Below are positions 17,182 to 25,504 of a stretch of DNA of 64,000 bases, piece after piece. Positions within the stretch are counted from its first letter, which is position 1. The number at the start of each line of letters is the position of its first letter. The notes under the pieces are model-generated. The model had not been told where the DNA came from and did not search any database. It saw nothing but the letters and a program-made list of their open reading frames with translations. The position numbers and the translations under genes were made by a program. Source of the stretch: Deltaproteobacteria bacterium (GTDB taxonomy: Bacteria > Desulfobacterota > DSM-4660 > Desulfatiglandales > Desulfatiglandaceae); the NCBI GenBank assembly GCA_021737785.1, contig JAIPDI010000013.1, forward strand, positions 1 through 64,000. Reading direction: 5' to 3'.

Positions 17182-18708
17182 TCAGGTGCATGACGATCGG
17201 TCCCTCGCGTACCCGTCCTGGACAGCATTTTCCATGCCGGCCAGTTCCTTATCCGTCAGGAACCCGAAATGTGCTTTTCTCTTTCCCGCCGAAAGACGAC
17301 CGTTATTTTGTAGGCAGAGCCGGATAAAGAGATCGACCAGGCGGTCTGGCATGTCCGCGATCTCCTGGATGGCTTGTTTGGTCTTATCGTAATTCTCAAG
17401 AAAATTGAGTTCTTCTACCAACTCCTGTTCGACGGTGAGTTTGACGAAATCATACAACGCCACGGCCTGGGCCGTCATATCGATATAACGGTACAGGCGG
17501 CCGGTCTCGCCCGCCACGGTCATCTGGCCGAGATCGTCCAGGTCGTATTCGACCAGACGCATCAGTGGATTTGAGAACGCCTCCAGGGAATGATCGTAAA
17601 GCGCCGGGTTTTTCAGCATAGCGGCGGAGACCGGAAACATGAGACCTTTCGGGATCGCGCCGCGCAGGGACAGGATGTTGTGGATGAGAAAGCGATGAAT
17701 ACGGCCGTTGCCATCCTCAAAAGGGTGCATGAAGACAAAGCCATAAGAGATGGCGGCCGCATGAATGACGGCGGATACCCCGCCTTCTTTCATGCGCTGG
17801 TGGGCGGCAAGCAGCCCTTCCATCAGTTCGGGAAGATCGTCGGGTTTCGGGCAGACATAATGAACAAGCTGTTTCTGGCGGGAAATAGTCTGCCCGACGT
17901 AATTCTGATTTGGCCGGTAGTCCGCCTCCCGAAAGCGAGGATCGACGATGCGATTCTGCACGTCTAACAGGAGAGGCTTCTCGCAAAAGTCCTTGTGCTC
18001 TGCCATTTCCAGCAGCCCAATAAATTTCTCTGTCCGGGAGGCGCTTGGCTTGATGTGTTCGATCTCGAATGAGGATTTGGTTTCCTTGTTGTAGAGATAG
18101 CTAAGTGCTCGCCGGAGAAGTTCCGGAGGGTAAGAGGTCATGACCTCTTCGCACCGTTTCAGAAGGTCGAATTCCTCCATGGCGGCGAGTTCGTCGATAC
18201 GCCGGATGATAGGACAGAATGATCTCTTGCCAAGCAGATTGTCGACGACCCGCTGACGCTGCACGCGACGGCCGGGAGCTATGGTATAGTATCGATCCGG
18301 CTCCAGAACCTCGACGTAGTTCCCCTTGTTGAGATCCGGCAACGGGAGCTTGCGTCCTGTCAGGAATTCATACAGGAACCACACTCTGCGGGCATATTTT
18401 CCGGTGGGTTTCGAGGTGATGCAGGCCACAATCTCGTCCGCCGCCACGGCGTCGAAAAGGGCCGAAAGGATACCCAGGTTGACGCCGTCGTACTTGAGTG
18501 CGAACTCCAGATGGTCCCCCGTCCTGCCTCCGGGCCAATAGGACTGGGGATAGACGGCTTCGACCTGCCCGTCCTGAATGGTAGAGCGCAGTGTTCCTGT
18601 TGGGCTGACCGAGGACGTATGCCAGTTCGGCAAAACAATTAGCCCGTGCTGCTCAATCAGAAACGCATATCCCGCCAACCGGCTCTGTGTCGAATCCAAG
18701 GTCCTCAC
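17182..18708 (-). CDS. Fic-domain protein (probable AMP-transferase)
   Basis: A 508-residue Fic protein. The catalytic motif HPFEDGNGRIHR spans residues 328-339 with H328 as the base. Upstream, S213-F-E-I-E217-H matches the inhibitory helix pattern [S/T]xxxE[G/N] of class II Fic proteins except for the last residue. Such proteins transfer AMP to a hydroxyl of a target protein and are held inactive by the glutamate. The first 150 residues and the last 100 are family-typical flanking domains; the end resembles a small winged-helix. There is no neighbouring antitoxin gene, consistent with a self-inhibited form. Confidence 0.88.
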   Translation of the reverse strand: MRTLDSTQSRLAGYAFLIEQHGLIVLPNWHTSSVSPTGTLRSTIQDGQVEAVYPQSYWPGGRTGDHLEFALKYDGVNLGILSALFDAVAADEIVACITSKPTGKYARRVWFLYEFLTGRKLPLPDLNKGNYVEVLEPDRYYTIAPGRRVQRQRVVDNLLGKRSFCPIIRRIDELAAMEEFDLLKRCEEVMTSYPPELLRRALSYLYNKETKSSFEIEHIKPSASRTEKFIGLLEMAEHKDFCEKPLLLDVQNRIVDPRFREADYRPNQNYVGQTISRQKQLVHYVCPKPDDLPELMEGLLAAHQRMKEGGVSAVIHAAAISYGFVFMHPFEDGNGRIHRFLIHNILSLRGAIPKGLMFPVSAAMLKNPALYDHSLEAFSNPLMRLVEYDLDDLGQMTVAGETGRLYRYIDMTAQAVALYDFVKLTVEQELVEELNFLENYDKTKQAIQEIADMPDRLVDLFIRLCLQNNGRLSAGKRKAHFGFLTDKELAGMENAVQDGYARDRSSCT

Positions 18709-18710
18709 GC

Positions 18711-18850
18711 CTCAAAAAATCGTTATACCCTCAAAAAAACGATTACCATGGTCTGGTTGCCTAAAAATATAGTTATATTCGCGATTATTTTCAAGAGAAT
18801 TGTTTGACTGGCTGGAGCCCGGTCGACAAAGGGGCTGTTCTCAAAAAACG
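18711..18850. promoter_or_regulatory. Direct repeats upstream of the fic gene
   Basis: CTCAAAAAATCGTTA (18711-18725) and CTCAAAAAAACGATTA (18730-18745) are tandem direct repeats 19 bases apart, immediately 5' of the Fic start. A third CTCAAAAAACG lies at 18840-18850. Spacing and position suggest an operator for the fic gene, possibly autoregulatory through its C-terminal winged-helix-like part. The rest of 18851-19255 is AT-rich, and I see no gene there. Confidence 0.4.
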
Positions 18851-19255
18851 TGTTTCGGTGTTGAAAAATGGATAAAACCCACCATCTTGCTAAGAAAATA
18901 GTTATCGTCATTGTTTTCGGAATATCGGTGAACGGTGCGTAAACCCCGCAGTTGAAAGAGTTTACTACGCCTGTACGGGGGCAAGTCTGCCGTTGACTCT
19001 TGCCTGACTGATCCTACAAGGAAAAAAGATTTCCCGACCTCCTGGGGTCCAATACGCAGATGCAGGGTATCATGTAATAAACCAGGGCATGCGGTTTGAG
19101 GATATTTTTTCGGATCGAAAGATCATGAAACGTTCATGTTTAAGAAGCGTGATAGATATGCTATATTCCAGACTCATTAAGAGAAAAAGTCAGACCCCCT
19201 TTTGACATGAGGGTGATGGAGAGAGAAAGGTAGTCATTCAAATACGGTAGGCAGT

Positions 19256-19357
19256 GTGACAAACGAAGCGTATACGGACTTGAAGTTCCATTTTGGGACA
19301 TCAAGTTGGGGTGAAACGCGTAAGCTCCCGAGGGCTTTCACGGAACAAGGCAAGGCA
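19256..19357 (+). pseudogene. ORF6N-domain gene fragment
   Basis: From the GTG at 19256 the frame encodes YTDLKFHFGTSSWGETRKLP and then RAFTEQG. This is the conserved core of phage-type ORF6N/KilA-N DNA-binding proteins (normally FGTSSWGG..K.PYAFTEQG). The rest of that domain is absent. The frame runs on without a stop into the small lipoprotein at 19364. Confidence 0.55.
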
Positions 19358-19363
19358 TTCGTC

Positions 19364-19621
19364 ATGACCAAACATGCCCAAAAGATGCAACGGCTGAACA
19401 GAAATAGTATTTTCATGCGCATCTGCCTGATGATGGTGGGCATTTTCATGCTTGCCGGGTGCGACAGCGGAGAAAATACAATGGATCACGCTATCGGCAA
19501 CGAGGCCGTCAAGCAGTACCATAAACTGAAAAGGGATATCGGAAAGATCGGTGATCAGCAGGCGGAAAGGTTCAATAACGTTTTGGAGGAGAATAAGAAG
19601 GACGGCGGTGAAAAGCCATGA
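19364..19621 (+). CDS. Small lipoprotein
   Basis: An 85-residue product. The hydrophobic stretch MRICLMMVGIFMLAGC contains a good lipobox (LAGC, lipid cysteine near residue 33), so it should be anchored in a membrane. The mature part is helical and charged, with the run YHKLKRDIGKIGDQQAERFN. No family is recognised. No clear ribosome-binding site precedes any candidate ATG (19364, 19385 or 19415), so the start is uncertain. It is preceded in frame by an ORF6N fragment. Confidence 0.5.
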   Translation: MTKHAQKMQRLNRNSIFMRICLMMVGIFMLAGCDSGENTMDHAIGNEAVKQYHKLKRDIGKIGDQQAERFNNVLEENKKDGGEKP

Positions 19622-19684
19622 TGGATATGGCGCATGTCTTGGTTTTGACACGAGCAAGTTGATATTTGTGAAACATCAATAAGG

Positions 19685-19726
19685 GGCTGGCCAGGCGTAC
19701 TCGGAGTCAAGGGCAGGCCCCTTTTG
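19685..19726 (+). terminator. Hairpin with T-run after the lipoprotein
   Basis: AAGGGGC pairs with GCCCCTT, with an internal GTCAAGGG near CCCCTTTTGAC, and TTTT follows. It is a plausible intrinsic terminator for the lipoprotein gene. Confidence 0.5.
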
Positions 19727-19901
19727 ACTCCTAATTGATATGCTGAAGGTTGTGCGTAACATTTTATGTTAACGCAAAAGGATTTCATTATGCCGATACG
19801 GTAAACAACGAATCGGATAAACTTGGCGCGGAAACGATTTTCTATCATCTGTGCCTTGAGGGGGGAATGGAGAAATGGGGATTAACAAGGAGCGAACAAA
19901 C

Positions 19902-20342
19902 ATGCAAACCCTCCATGGAAAGTTGTGCGTGGCCATTTATGAAAACCTGGGAGATGCGGTGTTGCCTGTGATAAAGGAAATTTATGGTAAGTACGGATTT
20001 GAGGTCGGCACAGGCCTCAAGAAAAAATGGAAACCAGCCGACCTTATTGCGGCCGGGGAGGCATTTGTTGATATGACCAACAAAGCAGGCCTTCCGTCCA
20101 GTATAGAAATGAGAGATGGCATCGCTTACTGGACAGGATATCGCTGTCCTTTTGGCATTGAAAATACCTACAGAGCCGTTTGCGAGGCCCTGATGGAAAT
20201 GGACCGGCAAATTTTTTGTGCACTTCTGGGAGTGGAGAGGGATAGATTGGAGTTCACAATTCAAAAATCCCTCGCAGCCGGCGATGATTGCTGTCAAGGT
20301 ATATTCAGGCTGTTACCCTCTCCCTCGATCCGCTCAATATAG
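19902..20342 (+). CDS. Possible L-2-amino-thiazoline-4-carboxylate hydrolase-like protein
   Basis: A 146-residue soluble protein. The helical N-terminal half is followed by YRCPFGIEN, then CEALMEMD and SLAAGDDCCQGIF. Conserved cysteines followed by GD..C recall the ATC-hydrolase-like and related metal- or corrinoid-associated small families. I treat that as a tentative match and no function is claimed. The ATG at 19902 is chosen over 19875 because AAGGAG lies 8 bases upstream. It stands alone. The next 340 bases (20343-20682) contain no gene or clear structure. Confidence 0.6.
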   Translation: MQTLHGKLCVAIYENLGDAVLPVIKEIYGKYGFEVGTGLKKKWKPADLIAAGEAFVDMTNKAGLPSSIEMRDGIAYWTGYRCPFGIENTYRAVCEALMEMDRQIFCALLGVERDRLEFTIQKSLAAGDDCCQGIFRLLPSPSIRSI

Positions 20343-20682
20343 GCCGCCCCTGTCATGTCGTGACCCGGCGCACCATCCATGACCACAGTGCAGCTGACTG
20401 CGACCGACCAACCACATGCGTCGCCTGAAGCGGTGTCAGAGGCGGTGAGCCTTGGGTGAACTCGCTTTTTGGGGATGGAGTTCAGGTGAAACGGCCTTGG
20501 GGGTTAACAAGAATCTGTCCGCCCCTCCTTGCCAGGTCAAATCAAGGTGAAATTACAGCGCGTTTCCTTTTCACCCCGATAAGAAACAGGGAGCGGAACA
20601 GGGGCACAAACCGGTTGATAAACCTGCGGGTCTAAGGTATGGTTTTACAAATGGATAAACGTCATCAAGGAGGGCATCGGAT

Positions 20683-22140
20683 ATGTGCTTTTTTGACGGC
20701 TCAAAAGAAATCGGACAACGACTCCTTTTTGTCTGTGTGGCCGTAACAGCGGGTTTGTTCTTTTTGTCCGGGTTAACCGTCCGCGCGGAATACTACGATT
20801 ACAGCACTGGCAAGCCCAGCGCCTTTCGGGACTATCAGCAGGTCATGATCTGGGACAGCGAGGTCCTGGAGGCCCTTTCGGGATTCAGGGGCACGCTGAT
20901 GTTTTCCACAGGGAGCTGTTTCTCGGGCGGATTTGTAGACGATCTCACAAAGCTTCCGAATGCCGCAGTGGTGACCGCCAATAACTGGCACGCCCTCGGC
21001 CTTTCCATGTACGACTTTCTGCCGGGCCAGACCGACACCTGGGGATTCCATGACGAGTATATGTACGCCTTTCGGCGGGACGTCGGCAGCGCGCCTCCAA
21101 ACTTTCACGAGGCCTACCTCTCGGCAAAGGATACCATCCGGACCACCGATGGGTACATATGGTACTGGGGCGGGGTGGAATTTCCCCAGTTCGGGGCCAG
21201 CGGCACGGCTGCAACCAGCACCTTGAGCTATCGCCCCGGGGATCGGGCCATCCTCTTCAGCGGCATGTGGGCCGGAAACGAGTATTATATCACCAGCTGG
21301 GACTACACCATTGCCGGGGGCCGCGACCTCCTCATTAACGACTACGGCTGGGAGAGCAGCGCCATCACCACCCTTTTTTCCGACGGCAAGGTCCCTCCCG
21401 AACGTTCCATTTCGTGGACGCTTTCAGGCGCAGGGTCAAAGGAAAACCTCCTGAATGCCCTCAAATCTGCGGCCGTATCCCTTGGGCCCGACAGTATGCT
21501 GGCGGTCTTTTGCATTGCCCACGGACGCAGCAGCGGCATCATGACCAGCCGGCTTCTGGATGACAGATCCACCATCGAATATCTCCTGATCCCCAACGGC
21601 AGGAGCATCCCCATCGAGGGCGACACCTATCCGGCGACGAAATATGGGTGCGCACAGGTTGAGATCACCGGGCTTAGCGATCTTACGGCGTCCCATTACA
21701 CCGTGACCCTTCCGGACTCACTGAGCAGGTGGAGGTGGCGGATCGACGCAGGAAGTCGATCCCTGTTCCTCGAGGCCGATGATCCGTCAGACCAGGACTT
21801 GTGGCTGGTGCCGGGGAACGAATATGTGATCAAACTGGGATACTGGCGGGTCCTGGGAGAAAGCGCGCTGGGCCAGGGCGGATGGACCCTGTGGATGCCG
21901 GAAGGCGGCGGGGGGCCGCCCTTTAAATCCGATTCCGGCTGGTCCGGGGGGGGCGAATGGGGGACCGGCGAGCATGTGCCCGGCGGAGCGGGCAGCCCGG
22001 ACATCGGTTCGCCCGATACATCCTCGTGGGGTCACGGATGGGAGACCGGGGGCGACGGCTTTATCTGGATCCCGGCCCCGGGGGGCGGTTCGTCCGACGA
22101 CGCCTCCTGCTTCATCCGTTCAATCCAGGGGCAGGATTGA
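20683..22140 (+). CDS. Secreted caspase-like protein with permuted catalytic blocks
   Basis: A 485-residue secreted protein. A signal peptide (residues 1-35, ending VRA) precedes a caspase/C13-type cysteine block: IWDSEVLEALSGF then STGSCFSGGFVDDL with C79. The histidine block KENLLNALKSAA...GPDSMLAVFCIAHG, with H280, comes 200 residues later. In the family the histidine precedes the cysteine, so the order is swapped. A C-terminal Gly/Ser/Trp-rich linker ends in SCFIRS, resembling a worn form of the GGGCFIATAAYGS tail seen on exported proteins of related bacteria. AAGGAGG lies 9 bases before the ATG. Proteolytic activity is uncertain. Confidence 0.65.
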   Translation: MCFFDGSKEIGQRLLFVCVAVTAGLFFLSGLTVRAEYYDYSTGKPSAFRDYQQVMIWDSEVLEALSGFRGTLMFSTGSCFSGGFVDDLTKLPNAAVVTANNWHALGLSMYDFLPGQTDTWGFHDEYMYAFRRDVGSAPPNFHEAYLSAKDTIRTTDGYIWYWGGVEFPQFGASGTAATSTLSYRPGDRAILFSGMWAGNEYYITSWDYTIAGGRDLLINDYGWESSAITTLFSDGKVPPERSISWTLSGAGSKENLLNALKSAAVSLGPDSMLAVFCIAHGRSSGIMTSRLLDDRSTIEYLLIPNGRSIPIEGDTYPATKYGCAQVEITGLSDLTASHYTVTLPDSLSRWRWRIDAGSRSLFLEADDPSDQDLWLVPGNEYVIKLGYWRVLGESALGQGGWTLWMPEGGGGPPFKSDSGWSGGGEWGTGEHVPGGAGSPDIGSPDTSSWGHGWETGGDGFIWIPAPGGGSSDDASCFIRSIQGQD

Positions 22141-22205
22141 CAGGGATGAAGGAAGCGCGGAATGAGGGGGACACACCAATATAGCCTGGCAGGAAAGATG
22201 TGACG

Positions 22206-23039
22206 TCACCAGGATTCGTATGCTGTTTTTATCTCAGGCGCGGGCTTATGGCGGTTTACAATCTCACGATAGAGCAGAGGGCGTCTGTTTTGATAGATCG
22301 CCTCTTCCATCCGCCACTGCCGCATCTCAATAAGATCGATCTCCGCCTCAATAACGGCCTCTTCGGGGCCGGCGCTTGTTAATACGTCTCCTTTTGGGCT
22401 AAATACGGCGCTGTGCCCTGAAAAGGCGGTGCCCGGTCGGTTGGCGTAGACAATAAAGACCTGATTATTAATGGCTGCTCCGGCAAATCGACGCCACATA
22501 TAATCAACCGGGAAGGTCACTGGAACCGCCGAAATATTGACGATCAGATCAGCGCCTTTGAGTGAAAGGACCCGCCACACCTCTGAAAAGGCCGCATCAA
22601 AACAGATGGTAATGCCGATCTTTCCAAATGGGGAATCAAAAACCTTCAATTGGTTTCCGGGAACAAAATGCTCGGTCCAGTGCACGTGGGTTTTCGTATA
22701 GTTCTGCACCCCGTCTTTGTCGATGTAGGTGGCCATATTAAAATATCGTTCACCCCATCTCTTCAGCTCCCCTATAATCACCCTGGCATCCAGGTCCCTC
22801 ACAAACTGATGTAAATCCCTGGATATGGCGCTGTACATGATCTTCATTTTTCTGTACAGAAACCCTTCCGGTCTTTCAAAAGACGGATGACCATGCAGGA
22901 TCAGCTCCGGAAAAACGATCAGATCGTATGATTGGTACTCTCTGATAATATTTTTAATCCGTTCCACATGTTTCTCAATGTGTTGCGAATTATAGTTTAT
23001 TTGTGCGATACATACCTTTGCCGTTGTTTGCTGGGTCAT
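22206..23039 (-). CDS. Nitrilase-superfamily amidohydrolase A
   Basis: A 277-residue carbon-nitrogen hydrolase. The catalytic triad is visible: Glu in FPELILHGH, Lys in YTKTHVHW and Cys in ITICFDAAFSE. The family hydrolyses nitriles, amides, carbamoyl groups or acyl amines; the substrate cannot be read from the motifs. It lies about 150 bases downstream of an asparagine-synthetase-like gene in the same direction, and a second nitrilase (29038-29976) lies in the same cluster. I infer that the pair makes and removes an amide on a pathway intermediate. Confidence 0.88.
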   Translation of the reverse strand: MTQQTTAKVCIAQINYNSQHIEKHVERIKNIIREYQSYDLIVFPELILHGHPSFERPEGFLYRKMKIMYSAISRDLHQFVRDLDARVIIGELKRWGERYFNMATYIDKDGVQNYTKTHVHWTEHFVPGNQLKVFDSPFGKIGITICFDAAFSEVWRVLSLKGADLIVNISAVPVTFPVDYMWRRFAGAAINNQVFIVYANRPGTAFSGHSAVFSPKGDVLTSAGPEEAVIEAEIDLIEMRQWRMEEAIYQNRRPLLYREIVNRHKPAPEIKTAYESW

Positions 23040-23189
23040 CTTCTATTGCTATCCTTGCATAAGATGTAAGGGGTTCAGAGGGTCCAGGGGTATGCCGTCC
23101 CAAAAGCGGAATTCGAAGCGCGGGTTCGCAGCTCAGAGGGCACTCGAAACCTGAAACCTGGCCCCTGTATGGGAATCACGAGGCATCAT

Positions 23190-24860
23190 CTAAGCAGCAT
23201 CGCACACCGGGTGTCCATCAGATTCCGGCCGATGCTGATTGGCCAGAAATGGGGGGATATATTTTTTCTGGATCTCTGCTTCTATGGTCTGCAGATAGGA
23301 TCGCGGTCCATCTTCACCATAGATATCGTCGCCGTACCGATACAGGCTCCCCTTATCCCTTCTGAGATTTTCGTTCACAAGATCGGCATCGATCCTGTGA
23401 ACCTGCCTATTGGCGATCTTTTCAATGATCCCGTGGATTCCGGAGCCGGATTGTGCAGGATCTTTTGCCCGAAACCCGAGATAGGGCGGGACGCCCAGTT
23501 CCACCGAGGCCTGTCTGTGGACCCGTTTTCTCAGGGTATCGTGCTCCCCTTCGATTTTCAACCTTGGAGAGATCTTCATGGCGGTTTGAATGACATCTCT
23601 ATCCAGATAGGGCGCCCTCAGTTCAATGGAATGCGCCATGGTAAGCTTGTCCTCCCTTTCGAGGGTATCCGTATACAGAAACGTCAGGTCCTCCCAGAGT
23701 TTTTCATGGAGGCGGAGATACCCTGACTGGCGGACCACGTCATTATACCATGGGTACCCGGCAAAGAGTTCATCCGCCGCCTGCCCGGTGAACATCACCC
23801 GGATCGAATCTTCGGCTGCCAACCGGGCCGCCAGATACATCGGAATCGCGACCTCGACCTGAAGGAGGCCGCTTTCTTCAACGGACCGAATAATTTCCGG
23901 AAGGATTTCCTCCACCATCCCTTCTTCAATGATGGTCGTCTTGAGGTCGAGTCCCATATCCTCGGCTACCGCACGCGCGGCCACCATATCTCCCGAGTCC
24001 CCGGTACCGGTACAGTAGCAGGTAATATTTTTTCCCTCGCGCTGGAGCAGTTTCGCGATGAGCACTGAATCGATACCGCCTGAGAATATTACGCCGATCC
24101 GTGATTCCCTGAGCCCCGTAAGCCTCTTTTTGACGGCCCCGATCAGTACTTCTTTATAAGCCTCTACGGCCTCCCGAAAATCCACGATGTCAATCTGGGG
24201 GAGTTGAAGCGCAAAGCCCTCGTGCTCTTTTACACCACTGCTTTTGATATGCAGGATATTGCCGGGGTTCAATCTCGCGGGTCTATCTTTGCCATTCCAC
24301 AGGGCCTTTTTTTCTGAAGCAAAATAGGTGACGCCCTCGTTTTCAATGTGATAAAGGGGCTTTTTGCCGATGGGGTCTCTGGCCAGGACAACCGAATCGC
24401 CGTCGGTTACGGCAAGGGCATACATCCCATCCAGAATGTTCACCACCTTTTTCATGGCATCCAGGAGATCTCCCTGATAAGTCTCCTCCAAAAGGTGTAC
24501 AATCACCTCGCTATCGCTGCTCGTCTTAAACGTGTGCTGCCTGAGCAAAAGACTTTTCAGCTTCTCATAATTGTAAATCTCTCCATTGTGAATCAAGTTC
24601 AACTTCCCATCGCAGGACGTATATGGCTGGGTCGCCTTTTCCTGCCCCACGATCGTCAATCTTGAATGCCCCAGAGCGATATGGCTTTTATATAAAAGTG
24701 CTTCCTTCAGGTCCTCAACATTCTCTGCCCTGCTTAACCTTTGATCCAAATAAACACCGTGAGAATCAGGTCCCCGATGACTCATCTTTATCAGCATGTC
24801 ATAGATATCCGTTGTCTTTATATTGCCGTCTTTAACAAAATGACCGCATATGGTGCACAT
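23190..24860 (-). CDS. Asparagine synthase-like amidotransferase 1 (N-terminal extension)
   Basis: A 556-residue protein with a class II glutaminase domain (HRGPDSHG, LGHSRLTI, HNGEIYNY, SDSEVIVH) and an ATP-pyrophosphatase synthetase domain (VIFSGGIDSVLI, FTGQAADELFAGYPWY). It should transfer glutamine-derived nitrogen to an adenylated carboxylate. The start is odd: it reads MCTICGHF, so the canonical Cys-Gly is at position 5 behind Met-Cys-Thr-Ile, instead of directly after Met. Cys2 could serve as nucleophile, or the first residues could be removed. The acceptor is unlikely to be plain aspartate, as three divergent paralogues share the region. A nitrilase follows downstream. Confidence 0.85.
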   Translation of the reverse strand: MCTICGHFVKDGNIKTTDIYDMLIKMSHRGPDSHGVYLDQRLSRAENVEDLKEALLYKSHIALGHSRLTIVGQEKATQPYTSCDGKLNLIHNGEIYNYEKLKSLLLRQHTFKTSSDSEVIVHLLEETYQGDLLDAMKKVVNILDGMYALAVTDGDSVVLARDPIGKKPLYHIENEGVTYFASEKKALWNGKDRPARLNPGNILHIKSSGVKEHEGFALQLPQIDIVDFREAVEAYKEVLIGAVKKRLTGLRESRIGVIFSGGIDSVLIAKLLQREGKNITCYCTGTGDSGDMVAARAVAEDMGLDLKTTIIEEGMVEEILPEIIRSVEESGLLQVEVAIPMYLAARLAAEDSIRVMFTGQAADELFAGYPWYNDVVRQSGYLRLHEKLWEDLTFLYTDTLEREDKLTMAHSIELRAPYLDRDVIQTAMKISPRLKIEGEHDTLRKRVHRQASVELGVPPYLGFRAKDPAQSGSGIHGIIEKIANRQVHRIDADLVNENLRRDKGSLYRYGDDIYGEDGPRSYLQTIEAEIQKKYIPPFLANQHRPESDGHPVCDAA

Positions 24861-25133
24861 AGAAATATGTTCTCCTTTTTTTTGGGGTTATTGTTGAATC
24901 GGCAGTCTGAACGCGCCTGAAAATATGCTTACACCGCTATCCATAAGACTACACTGAAAATTGTACCGAAAGTAAATAGGGTGCATCCGGTATCCTTCCG
25001 TAGAAGGCGATATTTTACTTCTCAAAATCCGGCAAAGAGGCCCGGTAGAGGCGCATCAAAAGAAATGCACCCATAAGGGGCCATGACGCTCGACGACCGT
25101 CCCTGTTTCTGAACAAGCGCTGCCAAAAGGCGC

Positions 25134-25163
25134 GACTCACACAAAGTCACGAAGCCACAAAGG
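25134..25163. repeat. Octamer-type repeat, copy 1
   Basis: GACTCACACAAAGTCACGAAG and the following ccacaaaggg are repeated almost exactly at 50334-50363. The units cacaaag(c), cacgaagc and cacaaagg have an 8-base period. Confidence 0.7.
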
Positions 25164-25228
25164 GCTTTTATTTTAGGGCCTTAAAATGAATTATCTTTGT
25201 TTTTCTCTGTGTTCTTTGCCTGCCCCGC

Positions 25229-25352
25229 CTGCCCAGTTAAATCTTTTGTTTTCTTTATTTAACCGGGGTGAAACCTTTTCTGTGTCGTTTCACTCGGGGT
25301 GTCTCCGCCTGCCCTGTGAAACCATTTTTTGCTCTTGTTTCACCGGGGTGTG
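25229..25352. repeat. Tandem hairpin elements (three copies)
   Basis: Three adjacent units each end in ...TTTNACNCGGGGTG, and two begin gcctgccc. In unit A the arms are GTTAAAT/ATTTAAC flanked by CCC/GGG; in unit C they are GTGAAAC/GTTTCAC flanked by CCC/GGG. The arm bases differ but pairing is kept. Related copies are at 37222-37270 and 61229-61275. No gene is seen in 24861-25504. Confidence 0.65.
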
Positions 25353-25504
25353 AATCAATGAAATGGGCATACCGAATTACAAAGAGATTCTCTTGTTTTT
25401 TGTTACAGGGTTAGTGGAAATAAGGTACTGAAGAGATATCATGAAATGAGATGCGCGTTTGATCCGTTGCATTCAGTCGATGTGCCTCCGGCGCGGTATG
25501 CTGC

